DNA of 64,000 bases. Source: Leptodontidium sp. MPI-SDFR-AT-0119. Taxonomy: Eukaryota; Ascomycota; Leotiomycetes; Helotiales; Leptodontidiaceae. Location: positions 2,542,001-2,606,000 of the forward strand of contig JAHLEZ010000003.1 in NCBI GenBank assembly GCA_020726505.1, given 5' to 3'. The translations under genes and the position numbers were made by a program. This document shows, one piece after another, positions 47,887 to 60,247 of this stretch; within the stretch, counting starts at the first letter, position 1, and every line of letters begins with the position of its first letter. The notes beneath the pieces are model-generated. The model made no database searches and was not told the DNA's origin. It saw only the letters and a program-made list of their open reading frames with translations.

Positions 47887-48416
47887 CTTGGCTATTGCTT
47901 GTGGGGAGTCAGCATGGAAGAAGCCGACACGCTCCTTATAGGAAAGATTCCAAAGCCTACCTTGGAGCGGTTGCAGCTTCAATGAGAAATGATGGAGGTG
48001 AAGAGATAAGGGGTGGAGCGATTTCCGCGTTCTGGACTGGCTTGCGATGTGGCGGTCAGGTAGGAGATGTGAGGACGATACGTGATTTGGCCACGCGCTT
48101 AGTGGTATGGCGACGAGGCGATGGCCCAAGTTCAGAAGAGGGGCTCGTATTTGGAGGCGAGACCATATGCCTCGATCTGAGTTGACGCGATGATGGCCCA
48201 CGATGTGAGATGAAGTTAGCTCGCGGTGTTGTCGAGGTAGGGATTTAGGGGCGGGCAGCGGGAACGCCAGGGCCCCGTCCAGCGATTCTGCCACCTGTAG
48301 CCGCACTCGCTGGATACAGTAGCTTTTGGAACAAGGCTTCAAGCTTCATAACTTGCGTTTAGGGTAATGACTTGAATAAATTCAGCGGCGCTTGTCCACG
48401 TGGAAAACCTGCAATC
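47887..48416. promoter_or_regulatory. divergent promoter region
   Basis: 530 bp between the 2EXR gene (minus) and the WDR83-like gene (plus), which must hold both promoters. The minus strand stays open here in the 2EXR frame, but without family features. Confidence 0.45.
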
Positions 48417-49541
48417 ATGACATTCCCATCGAAGCCACTTACTCAACTCCTAGGCTCAAATGGTATGAACATCTCCGTTTTCCACACTCCACTCCAGCAG
48501 ACATCCAGACAAGGCTGACACTCCACAGGTCCAGTCCACGCCTTGACATATTCCTCCTCGCCTTCAACCTACATCCTCACCGGCTCTTCTGACAGGTCTA
48601 TCCGTCTCTACAACCCATCCCGCCCCTCGTCTGGACCAGTCGACCCTCTCGCGCCTCCAAAACCTACGCAGCTAATCCAAACATACTCCGCCCACGGCTA
48701 CGAAGTCCTCTCCATCAGCGTCGCCAGCGACAATGCAACCTTCGCCTCTTCAGGTGGTGACCGGTCCGTCTTTCTCTGGGACGTAGGTACCGCGCAGACT
48801 ATCAGACGACTAGGTGGGAACCAGGGGCACACTGCGCGCGTCAACACCGTTACGTTTGCTGGACAGGGAGACAGCGTGTTAGTCAGTGGAAGCTTCGACG
48901 CGAGTGTCAGGATATGGGATTTGAAGAGCCAGAGCTACAAACCAATTATGGTGTTGGAAGATGCGAGGGATTCGATCAGTTGCGTGCTTGCTGGACGAGG
49001 TGGTGCGGCAGCGGGGGCTGAATATGAGATATTGACGGGGAGTGTGGATGGGAGGGTACGATGTTATGATTTGAGGTTTGGGAAGGTGGAAACGGATGTC
49101 ATTGGAACGAGTGTGACGAGTTTAGAGAGGACGAGGGATGGAAAGGGTCTTTTGGTCGGTGGTTTGGACAGTTCGATACGACTGATGGACCGAGATAGTG
49201 GGGGTTTGCTGAAGAGTTATAAAGGGCAAGAGTGGAAGAATGAGGAGTTCAGACTCAGAAGTGGGTTTGGGAATAGAGATAGGTGGGTATTATGTGGCAA
49301 TGAGGATGTCAAAGGGCCGGATGGAGAAGTGGTAGTCTGGGATACGATGAGTGGGGACGTTGTCGAGAGGATCAAAGTCGAGGGTTCGAAAGTTGAAGGA
49401 AAGAGGAAGATTGGGATGGATGGAAAGGAGAAGGAGAGGAGGAACGTCGTCAGTTGTGTGGCATGGAAGGAAAATGGGAGGGGTGATCAATGGTGCTGTG
49501 CTGGGACTGATGGGATCGTTACGGTTTTTGGCCCTCCTTGA
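48417..49541 (+). CDS. WD40 protein, WDR83/MORG1-like
   Basis: Two exons (48417-48462 and 48529-49541) encode 352 residues. The first exon is MTFPSKPLTQLLGSNG, and the splice gives GPVHALTYSSSPSTYILTGS. Seven WD repeats can be traced: SSDRSIRLYNPSRP, SSGGDRSVFLWDVGTAQTIR, SGSFDASVRIWDLKSQ, ILTGSVDGRVRCYDLRFG, GGLDSSIRLMDRDSG, CGNEDVKGPDGEVVVWDTMS and the last, WCCAGTDGIVTVFGP. Order and length match WDR83 (MORG1), a scaffold found with spliceosomal and MAPK components. The propeller should be nuclear/cytosolic. A basic insert (GKRKIGMDGKEKERRN) precedes the final blade. Confidence 0.87.
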
Positions 49542-51183
49542 ACCCACCATGGGGCCAGAATCCAAAGCATGATAATCTAGGCTCAACACCAAAAAAAACT
49601 CCGGAGGCTTGAATTACTAGGCTTGCCTGCTGTGACGGAGTCTAGTCCACTTCATCCACGAGCCACATCAACTCCAAGGTCACTATGCCTAAAGAGTTTA
49701 CAACAACACCGCGAAGCATGGTTGAGCACGTCAAAGCTCCATGCAGGAACCAGGATGAGATTGAGCTGCTCAGCCTTTTCATTCCTGCAAGTTGGTCAGG
49801 AGCTCACCCTGGAAAATTCATCAAGAGAGAACGCAGAAATGTATCTGCGTGCTCTGGGTGTAACTAGCTTGCGCAAACCTCCAGGTCTCGCCAGGCACTT
49901 GCTCAACAAATGTCTTATCTAGAAATTCTTGGCAGAGTGTAGGTGAGTGTGAACCTACGCAAAAGTTGAAGGCTTCATGGTCTGACAGTGTGTGTACTAG
50001 GTTAGAGATCACTATCGATCTAGATCAGGGGAAAAGAAGACATTAAGCCGAATGTACGTTATTTACATCGCTCAGCCACCGGCTCGACAGCTTATTATTG
50101 CCCTACTCTCACTTATTTTAGAGACCCTCCTGGCGGGGAACTAAGCTATTATCTGCTTTAAAATGCAAGCTTATGCTGGAAGGTTTTCTTTCAACACACT
50201 GTAGCTCGAGAACAAGTTTAATAGATATTTCACGCACAGAATTCGGTACATGCACTATCTAGACACCCAGGATGTGCCAAAGATTTCTCAAATCCAATCC
50301 TTATATAATATTTTTGGATCAAACAGACCTTGCAAGTCCTCTTTGAGATGAGCTTTTCCATAGGTGCGCCCTACTTGCAGGTGGTCGACCTCAAGTAGCT
50401 TATTCAGAATATGATGTGCTGCCTAGGGTGAAATCCCAAACAGTAGGTAGCTAATGGTAGAACTATGCTATTGTTGTTAATACAAGACATAATCCAAAGT
50501 AGCCTCTCATGTATTGTCAAAGTCCAGCAGTACTTTAGGTTTTGTAAATACGTCCCGGAAGTCTGTAAGGAAGTTTGCCATCACTGGTGTGACGGTTGGG
50601 AGCGCCCAGAGCCTCATTTCCGGTACACCGGCTGAGCTCTACCGAGATTAGACGACCCCCTTGTATAGAGCTCTTCTCTCCTTACCTTCTTTCCTCTGTG
50701 GTTGTAAATTCTAAGGAACTCTTGTTATCTTTATATACTCGCTGTTAGTCACACGTAATTGCCGTCTTTTTACAGCAAGCTTCACAACTGGAGCATGTTG
50801 GGTGGATGCAACAAGCTATTTATTAGTAAATTTCATTTTTGCTACTCTTTGCTAAATGTATTCTCATAAGAGCTTCCCCAAATCAGATCACCATCGCATT
50901 ATCCTGGAATGTCTTCTAATAGTACTTGTCCTGGCGGGCCTGACCCCTGTATCTTTGGAATTTAGCCGGGCGGGTCGGATTAACAATGGAGCCGATTATT
51001 GTACCTGTTCCTGGTGTCTCCAATATGACCACAACCTCACTCCAACACGATTGCGCTCCAGTAGAAAATCAACGCTTGAAGACACACCCTTTGCTAACGA
51101 GCGCCATATGAGTGGTCTTTCAGCAGGAGTAAACGGCAGCTCTGATGTCCTTTCTTGTTCAAATACATTTACCTCCATGAGTG
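49542..51183. other. gene-poor, AT-rich in its second half
   Basis: 1.6 kb with no supported gene. 50100-50850 is AT-rich and rich in TA words. An ORF at 50856-51245 overlaps the kinase pseudogene in another frame and has no features. Confidence 0.4.
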
Positions 51184-52059
51184 CTCATCAAGGCAACCTC
51201 ATATTTCAACCCCGCAAAAAACTACGAAAATCAGCACGCAGGTAGTGAGGCTTTAGCTATCAACAACACATACTTCCGCCGATTCCTATCCCGTCTAGCG
51301 CTTCATACTACAGCGAAACTGTTCCGCCAGGACGGGCCCTGCATCCCGATCTCTCGACATAAAATCCTCAAAAATGGGTTCTCGGTCCACCTGACCGAGG
51401 CCGTCACGATGGACTACGTCGCTCGAAACACCTCTATCCCTGTACCTAAAGTACACTGCTCATTCATTCACAAAAACAGAGCATACATCATCATGGAACG
51501 GATCCAAGGCAAGACTTTAGCAGCCGCTTGGCCGCACTTATCGAAAGATTCTCTTCAGAAGATATTCTTGCAGTTGAAGAACATGATAAAAGAGCTTCGC
51601 GCTCTAAAGCCGCCGCCTGAAATCGGGGTGGCGAGCTGTGCGGGCGGCTCGATGTATGATTCTCGTCTACCAAATGGCACGCCATGATTCGGACCATTCA
51701 AAACAATCTAAGAATTTCACCGTTGGCTGAGGGCAGGACTTGATGAAACTACGCGCCTAGGTGATCATGTTAGCGACGAAGATACCACTGCTATCAAGGC
51801 TATGATAGTCAAGCAGGACGGGACGTGGCCCGCTCCAGTCTTCACGCATAGTGATTTGAATCCATTCAACATCTTGGTTCGTGGGGATCAGATAGTTAGT
51901 ATCATCGATTGGGAGTTTTCGGGTTGGTATCCTCCGTATTGGGAATATACCTCTGCGTGGTTTGGGAATGTGACTAGAGGTGAATGGCAAAGCACTATTT
52001 ATTCATTACTGAACCCTTATCCCGAGGAACTAGAAATAGAAAGAACGCGCAATAGATAG
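51184..52059 (+). pseudogene. aminoglycoside phosphotransferase-like (fungal APH) kinase, nonsense-broken
   Basis: A fungal APH-family kinase can be read in one frame across about 290 codons: VHLTEAVTMDYVARNTSIPV leads to PKVHCSFIHKNRAYIIMERI, later FGPFKTI, EFHRWLRAGLDE, the catalytic loop VFTHSDLNPFNILV and the metal-binding IIDWEFSGWYPPYWEYTSAW. Stops interrupt it at 51685 (TGA, just before FGPFKTI), 51709 (TAA, just before EFHRWLR) and finally 52057 (TAG), where relatives usually continue a few residues. The family consensus at the first two sites has Arg (CGA) and Gln (CAA), so both changes fit single C-to-T transitions. The catalytic residues survive. Its start is unclear. Confidence 0.8.
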
Positions 52060-52695
52060 TGGGGAGAGTTCTGAAGCAATATTTAGGACATTTACAATAC
52101 ATCGTATCAGATACCTCAGCTCAAGCACCACCTCCTTCCTCTCAAGCAAGTCATAAGTCGGCTTGGGCTTCAACATATCCTCCGCATGCCCATATCTCCC
52201 AGCTGCCGTTTTATTCGCCACGTATTCTCTAGCAAACGCCTCTATTTTCCGCCAATCCAACTCCGAAGTGCCCACGCACTTCCCATCCCTCGCGATCTCA
52301 GTCAAAGCTTGTGCAACCCAGCTTCGATATCTCCAATTCGGATCTCCATTGACAATAGGGAGGTTTTGCAGGAGATTAATCAGTCGCTTCTCATCCTCCA
52401 CCTTTGCGATGATAATACGAGCCAGTAGCGTATTTGTTGACCGAACATCGCCGACGCTCTTCTCTTCGTATACCCATCCGTTGGTTGGGGTATTTTTCAC
52501 GTGGAAACGGACGCCCGGGACATTTACACCCTTTTCCGTTTTCGGGCCTATTAGGAAGGCCCAGTGGAATCTGACCATGTTAGCTTAGATCGATAAATAG
52601 AGAATGTCAAGCTATTCCAGAGACTTTCTTTCTTCGTTGCCTACAACTCCACTCGGATACAGAGCAATATACAAACGCTTCTTGTTTCCAGACAT
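52030..52695 (-). CDS. DUF6914 family protein, 203 aa
   Basis: Two exons: 52695-52625, which reads SGNKKRLYIALYPSGVVGNE, and 52570-52030. The join yields ERKFHWAFLIGPKTEKG, exactly as the family requires, using a weak GTCTCT donor and a GCTAAC branch site before the GTCAG acceptor. Further motifs are GVRFHVKNTPTNGWVYEEK, ARIIIAKVEDEKRLINLLQ, VNGDPNWRYRSWVAQALTEI and CVGTSELDWRKIEAFAREYV. This is the DUF6914 family, found in many fungi and of unknown function; no signal peptide is present. The last codons overlap the 3' end of the convergent kinase pseudogene by 30 bp. Confidence 0.85.
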
Positions 52696-53546
52696 GACTT
52701 TCCTTTGTGACCGATACGATGAAGCGAAGGTTAGGCACTTTAGATATGTTGAGTAAGACGAAGAGTCAACGAACGAGATGCGATGGTTCTTGCCCTTGGG
52801 AGTCCGGAGTGGTTGGACGGTACACATATATCCACACGTATTCTCACTAGGGCATGACAAAAGCCTTTCTTTAACGCCAACCCAGAAACCAAGCATCATC
52901 GAAGAAAGCGCGCGCAAAAGTTCTGTTTCATATCCACTTGGAAATGCTAATTGTAGCCTTGTAAGCCGCAACTCTCGTTTGATGCGCCACCATCTTACCT
53001 AGCCGCTGGGGTGGCTACTTCGTCGGTCATGTACCTCATCCCTGTGAATACAACACTAATCGCTTCGGTAGTCCATTTCTAGTGTATGTTCTAAATGATC
53101 ACTGTAATTATTGGATCTCACTTCCAAATCAACTTTACACCACGCGATGATTCAAATTTTCACGAAACTAATACTCATCGTGTCCCAGCGAAGCGGATCA
53201 GAAGGTAGCATCACATCAAGGCAAGCAAAGACAGCAGAATATGTGTGGGAAGAAATTATAGATTTCGATTCCAAAAGCCCATTAGAATCTCTTTCTCGAT
53301 CTCCATCCCTCAGCAAGAACGATGCCCTAGTTATCCCCTCAATCGCGTGCGCCAAGAAAGACCAAAGCAAACGAAAGCTACCACTTATTTCCCATCCGTT
53401 ATGCCGCCCTAATCAAGTCGACGCGTGGTGGATGTTGATTTCGAATTTGAGATCTGAGGAGTGGATTGTAAGTGTGCGTGCATATTTAAGGAGAGGGTGA
53501 GAGAGGAGATTGAGCAGGGTGGGGAACATGAGATTGAAAACGTACC
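52696..53546. other. intergenic, 850 bp
   Basis: Between the DUF6914 promoter side and the 3' end of the miniprotein gene. ORFs on both strands lack features. Confidence 0.4.
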
Positions 53547-53868
53547 TTAGACGCAGTGAGGTTGGCCACCAACAATAGCACAGTGTTGGTTGCTGCCACA
53601 GACAGCGGCGGTGACCCACTTGCCAGAGGTGCTGCAAACAACCTATTGAAAATCTGTTAGGACACATTTTTCTATGTGATGGAAAGACCCAAGAGGGAAT
53701 GAAAGAGAGATATGATCGACGGAGACATACAATGTTGTTGCTGCCACCGCAACCGTAGGAGCCAGCATTGTTGCACTTCTCCTGGGAGATGAAGCCTTGA
53801 GGAGCGGCCATGGTAATAGCAGAAAAGGTGAGGCAGATGACTGCGACGATGGTGCTGAGGAATTGCAT
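53547..53868 (-). CDS. small secreted six-cysteine protein, 77 aa
   Basis: Two exons (53868-53731 and 53642-53547) give 77 residues. The signal peptide is clear: MQFLSTIVAVICLTFSAITM followed by AAPQ. The mature part is about 55 residues with six cysteines: EKCNN, SYGCGG, VVCST, AAVCGS, QHCAI and PHCV. The phase-0 intron (GTATGT...CAATAG) interrupts the mature region. Size, secretion signal and even cysteine number fit a small secreted cysteine-rich protein of the sort often considered candidate effectors or surface proteins; no specific family is recognised and function is unproven. A longer frame through the intron is spurious. Confidence 0.8.
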
Positions 53869-56143
53869 GTTTGCTGGTGTTGATTTGTTTGTTGCGTTTT
53901 GTTTTGAGTGTGGGGATTGTATGTAGGACGTGTTTGTAGTAGGGAGAGGAGTCGAAGATGTAGTTGTGTTGTTGAAGGAACGAGGACCGTGGAGGAAAAG
54001 GCTCGAATACTTATAGATACGTCGAGGATGAGATCTCCCAGCCTGATGCGAACTCAAACTGTACTAGCGGATCAAATGGGAATAATAAGACTGATGTTGT
54101 CGTAGGCAGTGAATGTAGCCGACAAACAGAGGCAAATTTCTTTGTTTACTTCCGTATCAGGGTAAATGGAGACGATTTAGTAGATGGAAGGGAACAGAAT
54201 TAGAATTAAATGGACTTAAATTTAGACCGCTTATGTTAATTAATCAGCATTTGTTGTAGACTGCGACGTCATTGCCTTCAACATGAGTTCAGGATTGAGA
54301 AGCAGACAACTTCATAAAGCTGGCTTTCTAAGTTCTACAATATCTTGCCTGGTAGTTTAAATAAAGTCTCGTAATAAACTCCGATAACTATTCTGATGAC
54401 ATTCAAATTTTCACGGATTGGAATTAAGAATAGCTGGCAGTTAGTCGTTCCAGCCATGTTCATATGAGACAAAGCTATGTCTTATTATTCACTTGAAGTA
54501 TCCAAGACATGATATTGTTACTAATGAGAAGACTCCATTGATATTATCAATACACATCATCGCTTCAATTGATTAATAAATAAATACACTCAATATAATT
54601 CAAATGTGAGCTGCTGCTATATGTGAAGCAAACTGGGTGAAGGTGCCGCCCTAGACCCTGCCTAGTTTCAACTTTTCAACCGCGAATTATTTTCTTTTAC
54701 CTTTCTCATAAGTATAGCTTGCATATTTTTGTTTTTATCATCAATATATGAAGTCCAAACGGTTCCTCAAAGTCTACCCCCAAATTTTAGACCTTGGATC
54801 GGCCGACCAAGCGCATCTTTCGTGAGACGACTACATCTGGAACGCATGAAAAGAAGAGGCACAAATTAGACATCAATTAGACATTATCTAGCTATGGTGA
54901 GGCCAGAATATTGATGTTGATACATTGGTCTCTGTTGATGCTAGTGTTCTGGCTCATGAAATGTAGGGTAGGAGGAAAAAGGATTCTTATGAACTCGCCT
55001 CTTGATCAGATGAGTGCGAGAGGTTCTTGGAAAATTCTCGCCTAAGTGCCCCCGTACTGCTTACCAAATGTTGCGAGGTGCTCTGGAACGTATAAGATTC
55101 TGCAGCATAACATAGAATCACATTCGTTAGAAATGCACCGGTTCTGAGAGGCGAACTGCTCGCTCTATCATCTACGTACGTACCAAGAAATCGGGAATTT
55201 ATACCGGATTGCACTCAAGCCAATAACCATTCCCGAGATGAAATTACTTAGGGTCCAAATTGTTCCCCTGGAGCTTTTCGACTGTGGTGGGCTTGAAATC
55301 CAGAAAAAAATTGGTGTTGGTCCAATGTAAACACTGAGGGCCTTCACCAGACCTTGGTGATTGGCTTCCAGGCGAAGCCCCTTTCTGGCAGAACCTCGCA
55401 AGTGATAGACTATCAACACTGCAAATCACATCCAGTGCTGCAATCGCGATCCTAGACCCCGAAAACTTTGTGGACCCTCTTGCTGTTTAGAATTGGATAA
55501 TGGCAGGTCGCGTTTACGTAAGCTGACTTTTTCCGTCTCATTTATCGTCACGTGGACACGCTATTACTTTATCATGAGGTGTAACGAATTGTCATCCAAG
55601 CCTCCTCGTCGGCATCAAAGATAAGGCATGCAGCAGCAAATATTTCAGCCAACACTGTCGTCGCCCTTGCCATAAGACCTTGCAGTAGTCCTGTCCAGCA
55701 TTACCCTATCCCATTATCACCTCACGCCCCATGCAACAGGAATCCCTCCAATCCAATTGACGATTTGCCAATCGATCAATCTGGACTTTCAATTCGACCG
55801 AATTCCCAAGCTGCCAGGACGGACGCACAAAGATGTAGATCCTCATTGGCTTGTACGGTACTTATACTCATTGTTCATGCTTTTACGTCTGTCTTTGTCA
55901 CTGCTACTTTCCCTTGCCAATGTGCTGTCATAGATAGTCCCAGAGATATCAATTCTGCAGTGATGCACCATGAGGAGCGGATTGGGCCGTGAATCTGATA
56001 TCTCTTCATATCTACGAATTGAGTTTTTCCATATCTCTTTCGCTCTTTCGCTCTCTCTTCAATATCTTCAGTTCCTTTCTATATCCCTCTCAATGCCTCG
56101 GTAGCATTCAATTGCACCTCACGCTCCTCCAGTACTCACCAAC
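53869..56143. other. gene-poor region, 2.3 kb
   Basis: Includes an AT-rich stretch at about 54130-54760 with many TTAAT/AATAAA words. No gene supported. The last 150 bp before 56144 are pyrimidine-rich (CTCTTTCGCTCTCTCTTC), a typical fungal promoter/leader tract for the MATE gene. Confidence 0.45.
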
Positions 56144-57813
56144 ATGGACGACCGAACCGATTCCAAGTCCTGGCTCCCCAAATTCCTCCGTCCGAAATCG
56201 ACGTTAACAACGCCATCGACCCCTCCCACTACCCCGCCAAACGAGCGAACGACCCTCCTCTACAAACACACTGATCCGAACAATGCCACGGCATCCTCCT
56301 CCCAGTCCCCAGAAGGCTCAACCTACGAAGTTGACGAGAACGATTCTGCGACCAAGCATTGGCTCGCCGAATTCCTGCTCCTGCTGCGTGGCTCCGTGCC
56401 AGTCATCCTGGCATACACATTACAAAACTCGCTGCAGACGTTCTCTGTGTTGATTGTGGGACGATTGAGCCCTGAAGCTCTAGCGACAGCGGCATTCAGT
56501 TACATGTTCGCCATGAGCACAGCGTGGTTGATTGCGTTGGGGGGATCGACTGCATTGGATACATTGGCTTCCTCGTCATTTACAGGGAGCAAGAACCCCC
56601 ACGATTTGGGTGTTCTCCTCCAGAGGTCTTTCATCGTCTTGACTGCTTTCTATGTCCCAGTGGCTATTCTGTGGGCGTGTTCTGCGCCTGTGTTTAGAGC
56701 ATTGGGCCAAGAAGAGTATATCTGTGTTGATAGCGCGAAGTTCCTCAGAGCTCTGATACCAGGAGGATTGGGATATGTGTATTTCGAGTCAATGAAGAAG
56801 TACCTGCAGGCGCAAGGTAAAATTATTTCTCCTCTTTCTCTTCCTCCATCTTCGTAGATCTCCATGTCTCATATTAACACCTCCCAGAAATCATGCGTCC
56901 AGGAACCTACGTCCTCCTCATCACCTCCCCACTCAACGCAGGCCTCAATTACCTCTTCGTCTACACCTTCAACATGGGTCTCCTCGGGGCCCCCCTCGCA
57001 ACAGGCATCTCTTACTGGATCTCCTTCCTCCTCCTCGTCCTTTACGCTCGCTTCGTCGCCGGTTCCCGCTGCTGGGGCGGTTGGTCACGTGCCTGTCTCT
57101 CCAACATGTCGACTTTTGCACGCCTCGCCATTCTAGGCGTCGTCCACGTCGGCACCGAGTGGTGGGCATTTGAAATCGTCGCTCTGGCCGCAGGTCGTCT
57201 GGGAACGATTCCCCTCGCCGCTCAGAGCGTCATCATGACTACCGACCAAGTCATGAACACTATCCCCTTCGGCATCGGCGTCGCTGCCTCCGCGCGAGTA
57301 GGTAACCTCCTCGGGGCACGGAATGCTAAGGGAGCTGCTCGCGCCGCGAACGTCGCGGCCTGGTTGAGCATGTTCATGGGCGTACTCGTCCTCATCGTGT
57401 TGATGTCCGTTAAGGATTTCTATGCCAAGATATTCAACGACGATGCAGCGGTCATCAAACTCACCGCTGACGTGATGCCCTACGTAGCGCTATTCCAGAT
57501 CGCGGACGGGCTGAACGGGAGTTGTGGTGGGAGTTTGAGGGGGATGGGAAGGCAGCACATTGGCGCTGCCGTCAATATCGTGAGTTATTATATGGGTGCC
57601 CTGCCCTTGGGAATCTGGCTTGCGTTCCATGGCTGGGGACTGGCGGGTCTGTGGGTCGGTCAGTGCATTGCGTTGTATCTTGTTGGGGGAATTGAGTGGG
57701 TGGTCGTGGCGTGGAGTGATTGGGATAAGCAGGTTGAGAATGCGTTTGAAAGGATGGACGATAGCGAGAGGATAGAGGCCGGGGAAAGCGGCGTGATCAA
57801 TAGAGGTGCCTGA
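56144..57813 (+). CDS. MATE-family multidrug/toxic-compound exporter
   Basis: Two exons (56144-56816 and 56888-57813; the join gives QAQEIMRPGTYVLL) encode 532 residues. The 85-residue N-terminal tail is Ser/Thr/Pro-rich and cytosolic, with ERTTLLYKHTD resembling a sorting motif (acidic/dileucine-like LL). Twelve hydrophobic helices follow. MATE landmarks include PVILAYTLQNSLQTFSVLIV, the LGGSTALDTLASSSFTGSKN region that resembles GxxxALDTLxSQA, and in the second half ALAAGRLGTIPLAAQSVIMT and GIGVAASARVGNLLGARNAK, then IADGLNGSCGGSLRGMGRQH. These transporters expel organic cations or metabolites in exchange for H+ or Na+. The tail and family suggest the vacuole or plasma membrane. Substrate unknown. 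Confidence 0.92.
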
Positions 57814-58364
57814 TGGAATTTATGAGAACGGAGACATCCAGAAAATTTCGTGACGAATCTCCTTTGTATGAGATGGGTGTTGGATAGATCTTAAAAGGTG
57901 AAGATGCGTTAAGACCGAGCTCGGAGTTCACATCACTTAACGAAGTAGAGACGGTATATTAGAACCCGGAGAGTCAGAAAGTACGAAACAATTTCAATGA
58001 ATTAAACATGTAGTTTTTCTGATCTAAGGATTCTTTATGACCCCTTCTCAACATCGATTCGTTGGGCTGGAAGTGGCTTTTGTTTGTACTCTACTGCTTT
58101 AGACAGGATTGACTTAATAGACAACATTGCGTCCTTCCGATCCGCGTGAAATTAAAATTGCAATTAATGTATAGAAACATAGAACGACTCCCGTGCTATT
58201 TACATAAATAACTCGTATCCCCAAATTCCGACGCACAGCATTCTAGTAGCAATCCCTTGCAGTGCGAACAGATAACTTCTTCCAACTCTCACTAAGGCCA
58301 CCTCAATCCACCATCTACCACTCCACCAGACCCGAACCCCATATCCTAGCCCTGGATTTGTAAT
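57814..58364. other. convergent 3' region, 550 bp
   Basis: Between the two exporter genes. AT-rich around 57960-58220; no gene seen. Confidence 0.45.
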
Positions 58365-60247
58365 CTAAGCAGGACTGCCCCTTCCATCCTTCTTCTTCTC
58401 CTGCATACCAAACTCCGTCTCAAGCACACTACTCAAATCAAGACTCTTGACGAAGAAGCAAATCGGTAAGCCAATAACCGCAAAAGCGATACTGGCATAC
58501 CAAACGACCTTCAGGGCATCAACATAGATACCCACCACAATCGGTCTCACATTCGCCCCAAGAGATGCGATGAAGACAGCCGTGGCCCGTTCATAGGCTT
58601 TGCCATTAACGAGCTGCGCAGCGACAGCCGGTGCGTTGGCTAGGCGCTCACGCACGAGATGGTTGACTTTGTCGTTAAATATCGCGCTGGGGATGGCGAT
58701 GCCCCATATCGAACCGAAGGAGCGCATGAATGTCCATGTGGCGGTTGCAGTTGCGACTTCGCTGGGAGGAAGGGAGGCTAGGAGAGGTGGGATCATGGAA
58801 TTGTACACCATACCGTTCCCGAGACCGAAGAGGACTTGGAAACCTACCCAGGCGGCGATGGAGGAGTCTTGGTCGAGGAGTGCGAAGAGCCCGCAGCCGA
58901 GTGACATGAGCACGAAACCCAGGTAGTGGAAGATACGGTAGCGGCCTGTGATGGTAATTATGACACCTGAGATTGCAGCAGCTGGGGCGATTGTCGTGGC
59001 TGTTGGGAAGAGCTCGACACCTGCTCGTGATGGGGAGGCGTTTTTTACGGCCTGAAAGTACACGGGAAGGAAATAAGTAACGTAAAGGAGGAGAATACCG
59101 TGGACAAAGGCCATGATGTAGATGGAGACTGAGGTACGATTGGAGAACAGTTGAGGTGGCATGGTAGGCTCCTCGACGTAGCCGGAGACTTGAATAACCG
59201 CAAAGCCAGCGATTCCAAGGAAGCCAATGATCATTGGGAGGACAATGTGCCATGAGCTCCAGGAAAACTTGGTACCTCCCCAGGCAAGAGCGAGAAGAAT
59301 TGCAGTAACAGCGCCGATAAGCACGAAGTTGCCCAGCCAGTCAACTCGCTTTGTTCTATCCCAGACTGTACCAACTCGGCGGTATTTCAAGTTGAGGAAG
59401 GGAACGATGAAAAGGAGCGCAACGCCGGAGATGGGGAGGTTGATATAGAAAATCCAGCGCCAAGTGACATGTTGGGTGAAGATACCACCGAGAACGGCTT
59501 GGTTTTGTCAGTACAGTTCTATAGGGGAGTGATGAGAGACTGACGTCCAATGATGGTTCCAATGGCATATGTTCCTGCCAGAAGCCCAGTATATTGACCT
59601 CTCTCTCTCAAAGGAAGCAGATCACAGATAATGATCTCTCCCAAAGTGATGATACCACCGCCGCCGACACCTTGAATAGTTCTCGCAGCAATAATCATGC
59701 CGATGTTCGTTGCGCCACCAGCCAGCCCTGAACCGAGCATAAACAACAGCACAGAAGCGATAGTCAAAGATCTCCGTCCAAAGATATTGGCTGCTTGGCC
59801 AAAGAGAGGTTGGACTGCAGTCGAGGCAAGAACATATGCGTTCGCAACCCAGACAAAAAGCTCGTCGGCGTTGAGATCTTGGGCGATGGTTGGGAGAGCA
59901 GTTGAAACGATAGAGAGATCAATGGCCACTAGAAGAGTAGTGACGCAGACCGATACGAAGATCATCCAGAAGCGCCAGTCTTTCTTCCCTCCTTCCTCTG
60001 CAGCCTCTCCAGATACAACTGGAGGGTTACCCGCGTCACGAGAGGACAGAGACGCAGCATCGTTTGCGAAGAGAGGTTTGGGGAGCGGAGAGTGGTGCAA
60101 GGTACAGCAGCACGTCTTTGACGATGCCAACGACGCTACATTTTCTTGACTCTGCGTCTGAATATTTTTCCTCGCATCAGGAGAGTAGTGAAGAGAGCAG
60201 CAAAACTCTGCGGCGCCCTCGTGGCTCGAGCCGCGATGGCTTGACAT
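58365..60247 (-). CDS. MFS drug:H+ antiporter (DHA2, 14-helix) exporter
   Basis: Two exons (60247-59545 and 59497-58365) encode 611 residues. The splice rebuilds the DHA2 signature region GTIIGPVLGGIFTQHVTWRW followed by IFYINLP. Earlier motifs are VAIDLSIVSTALPTIAQDLN (motif D1), WVANAYVLASTAVQPLFGQA, FGRRSLTIAS (motif A), and GVGGGGIITLGEIIICDLLP. The second half has seven or eight more helices and includes LFPTATTIAPAAAISGVIIT and ATATWTFMRSFGSIWGIAIP. The N-terminus holds an unusual His/Cys-rich tail (FCCSLHYS and TCCCTLHHS) that could bind metal or be lipidated. DHA2 proteins export toxins, siderophores or drugs at the plasma membrane. Confidence 0.92.

Noticed and set aside
50856..51245. 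129-codon ORF upstream of the kinase pseudogene
   Set aside because: No recognisable domain, and it ends in a frame different from the kinase; no splice site joins them convincingly.
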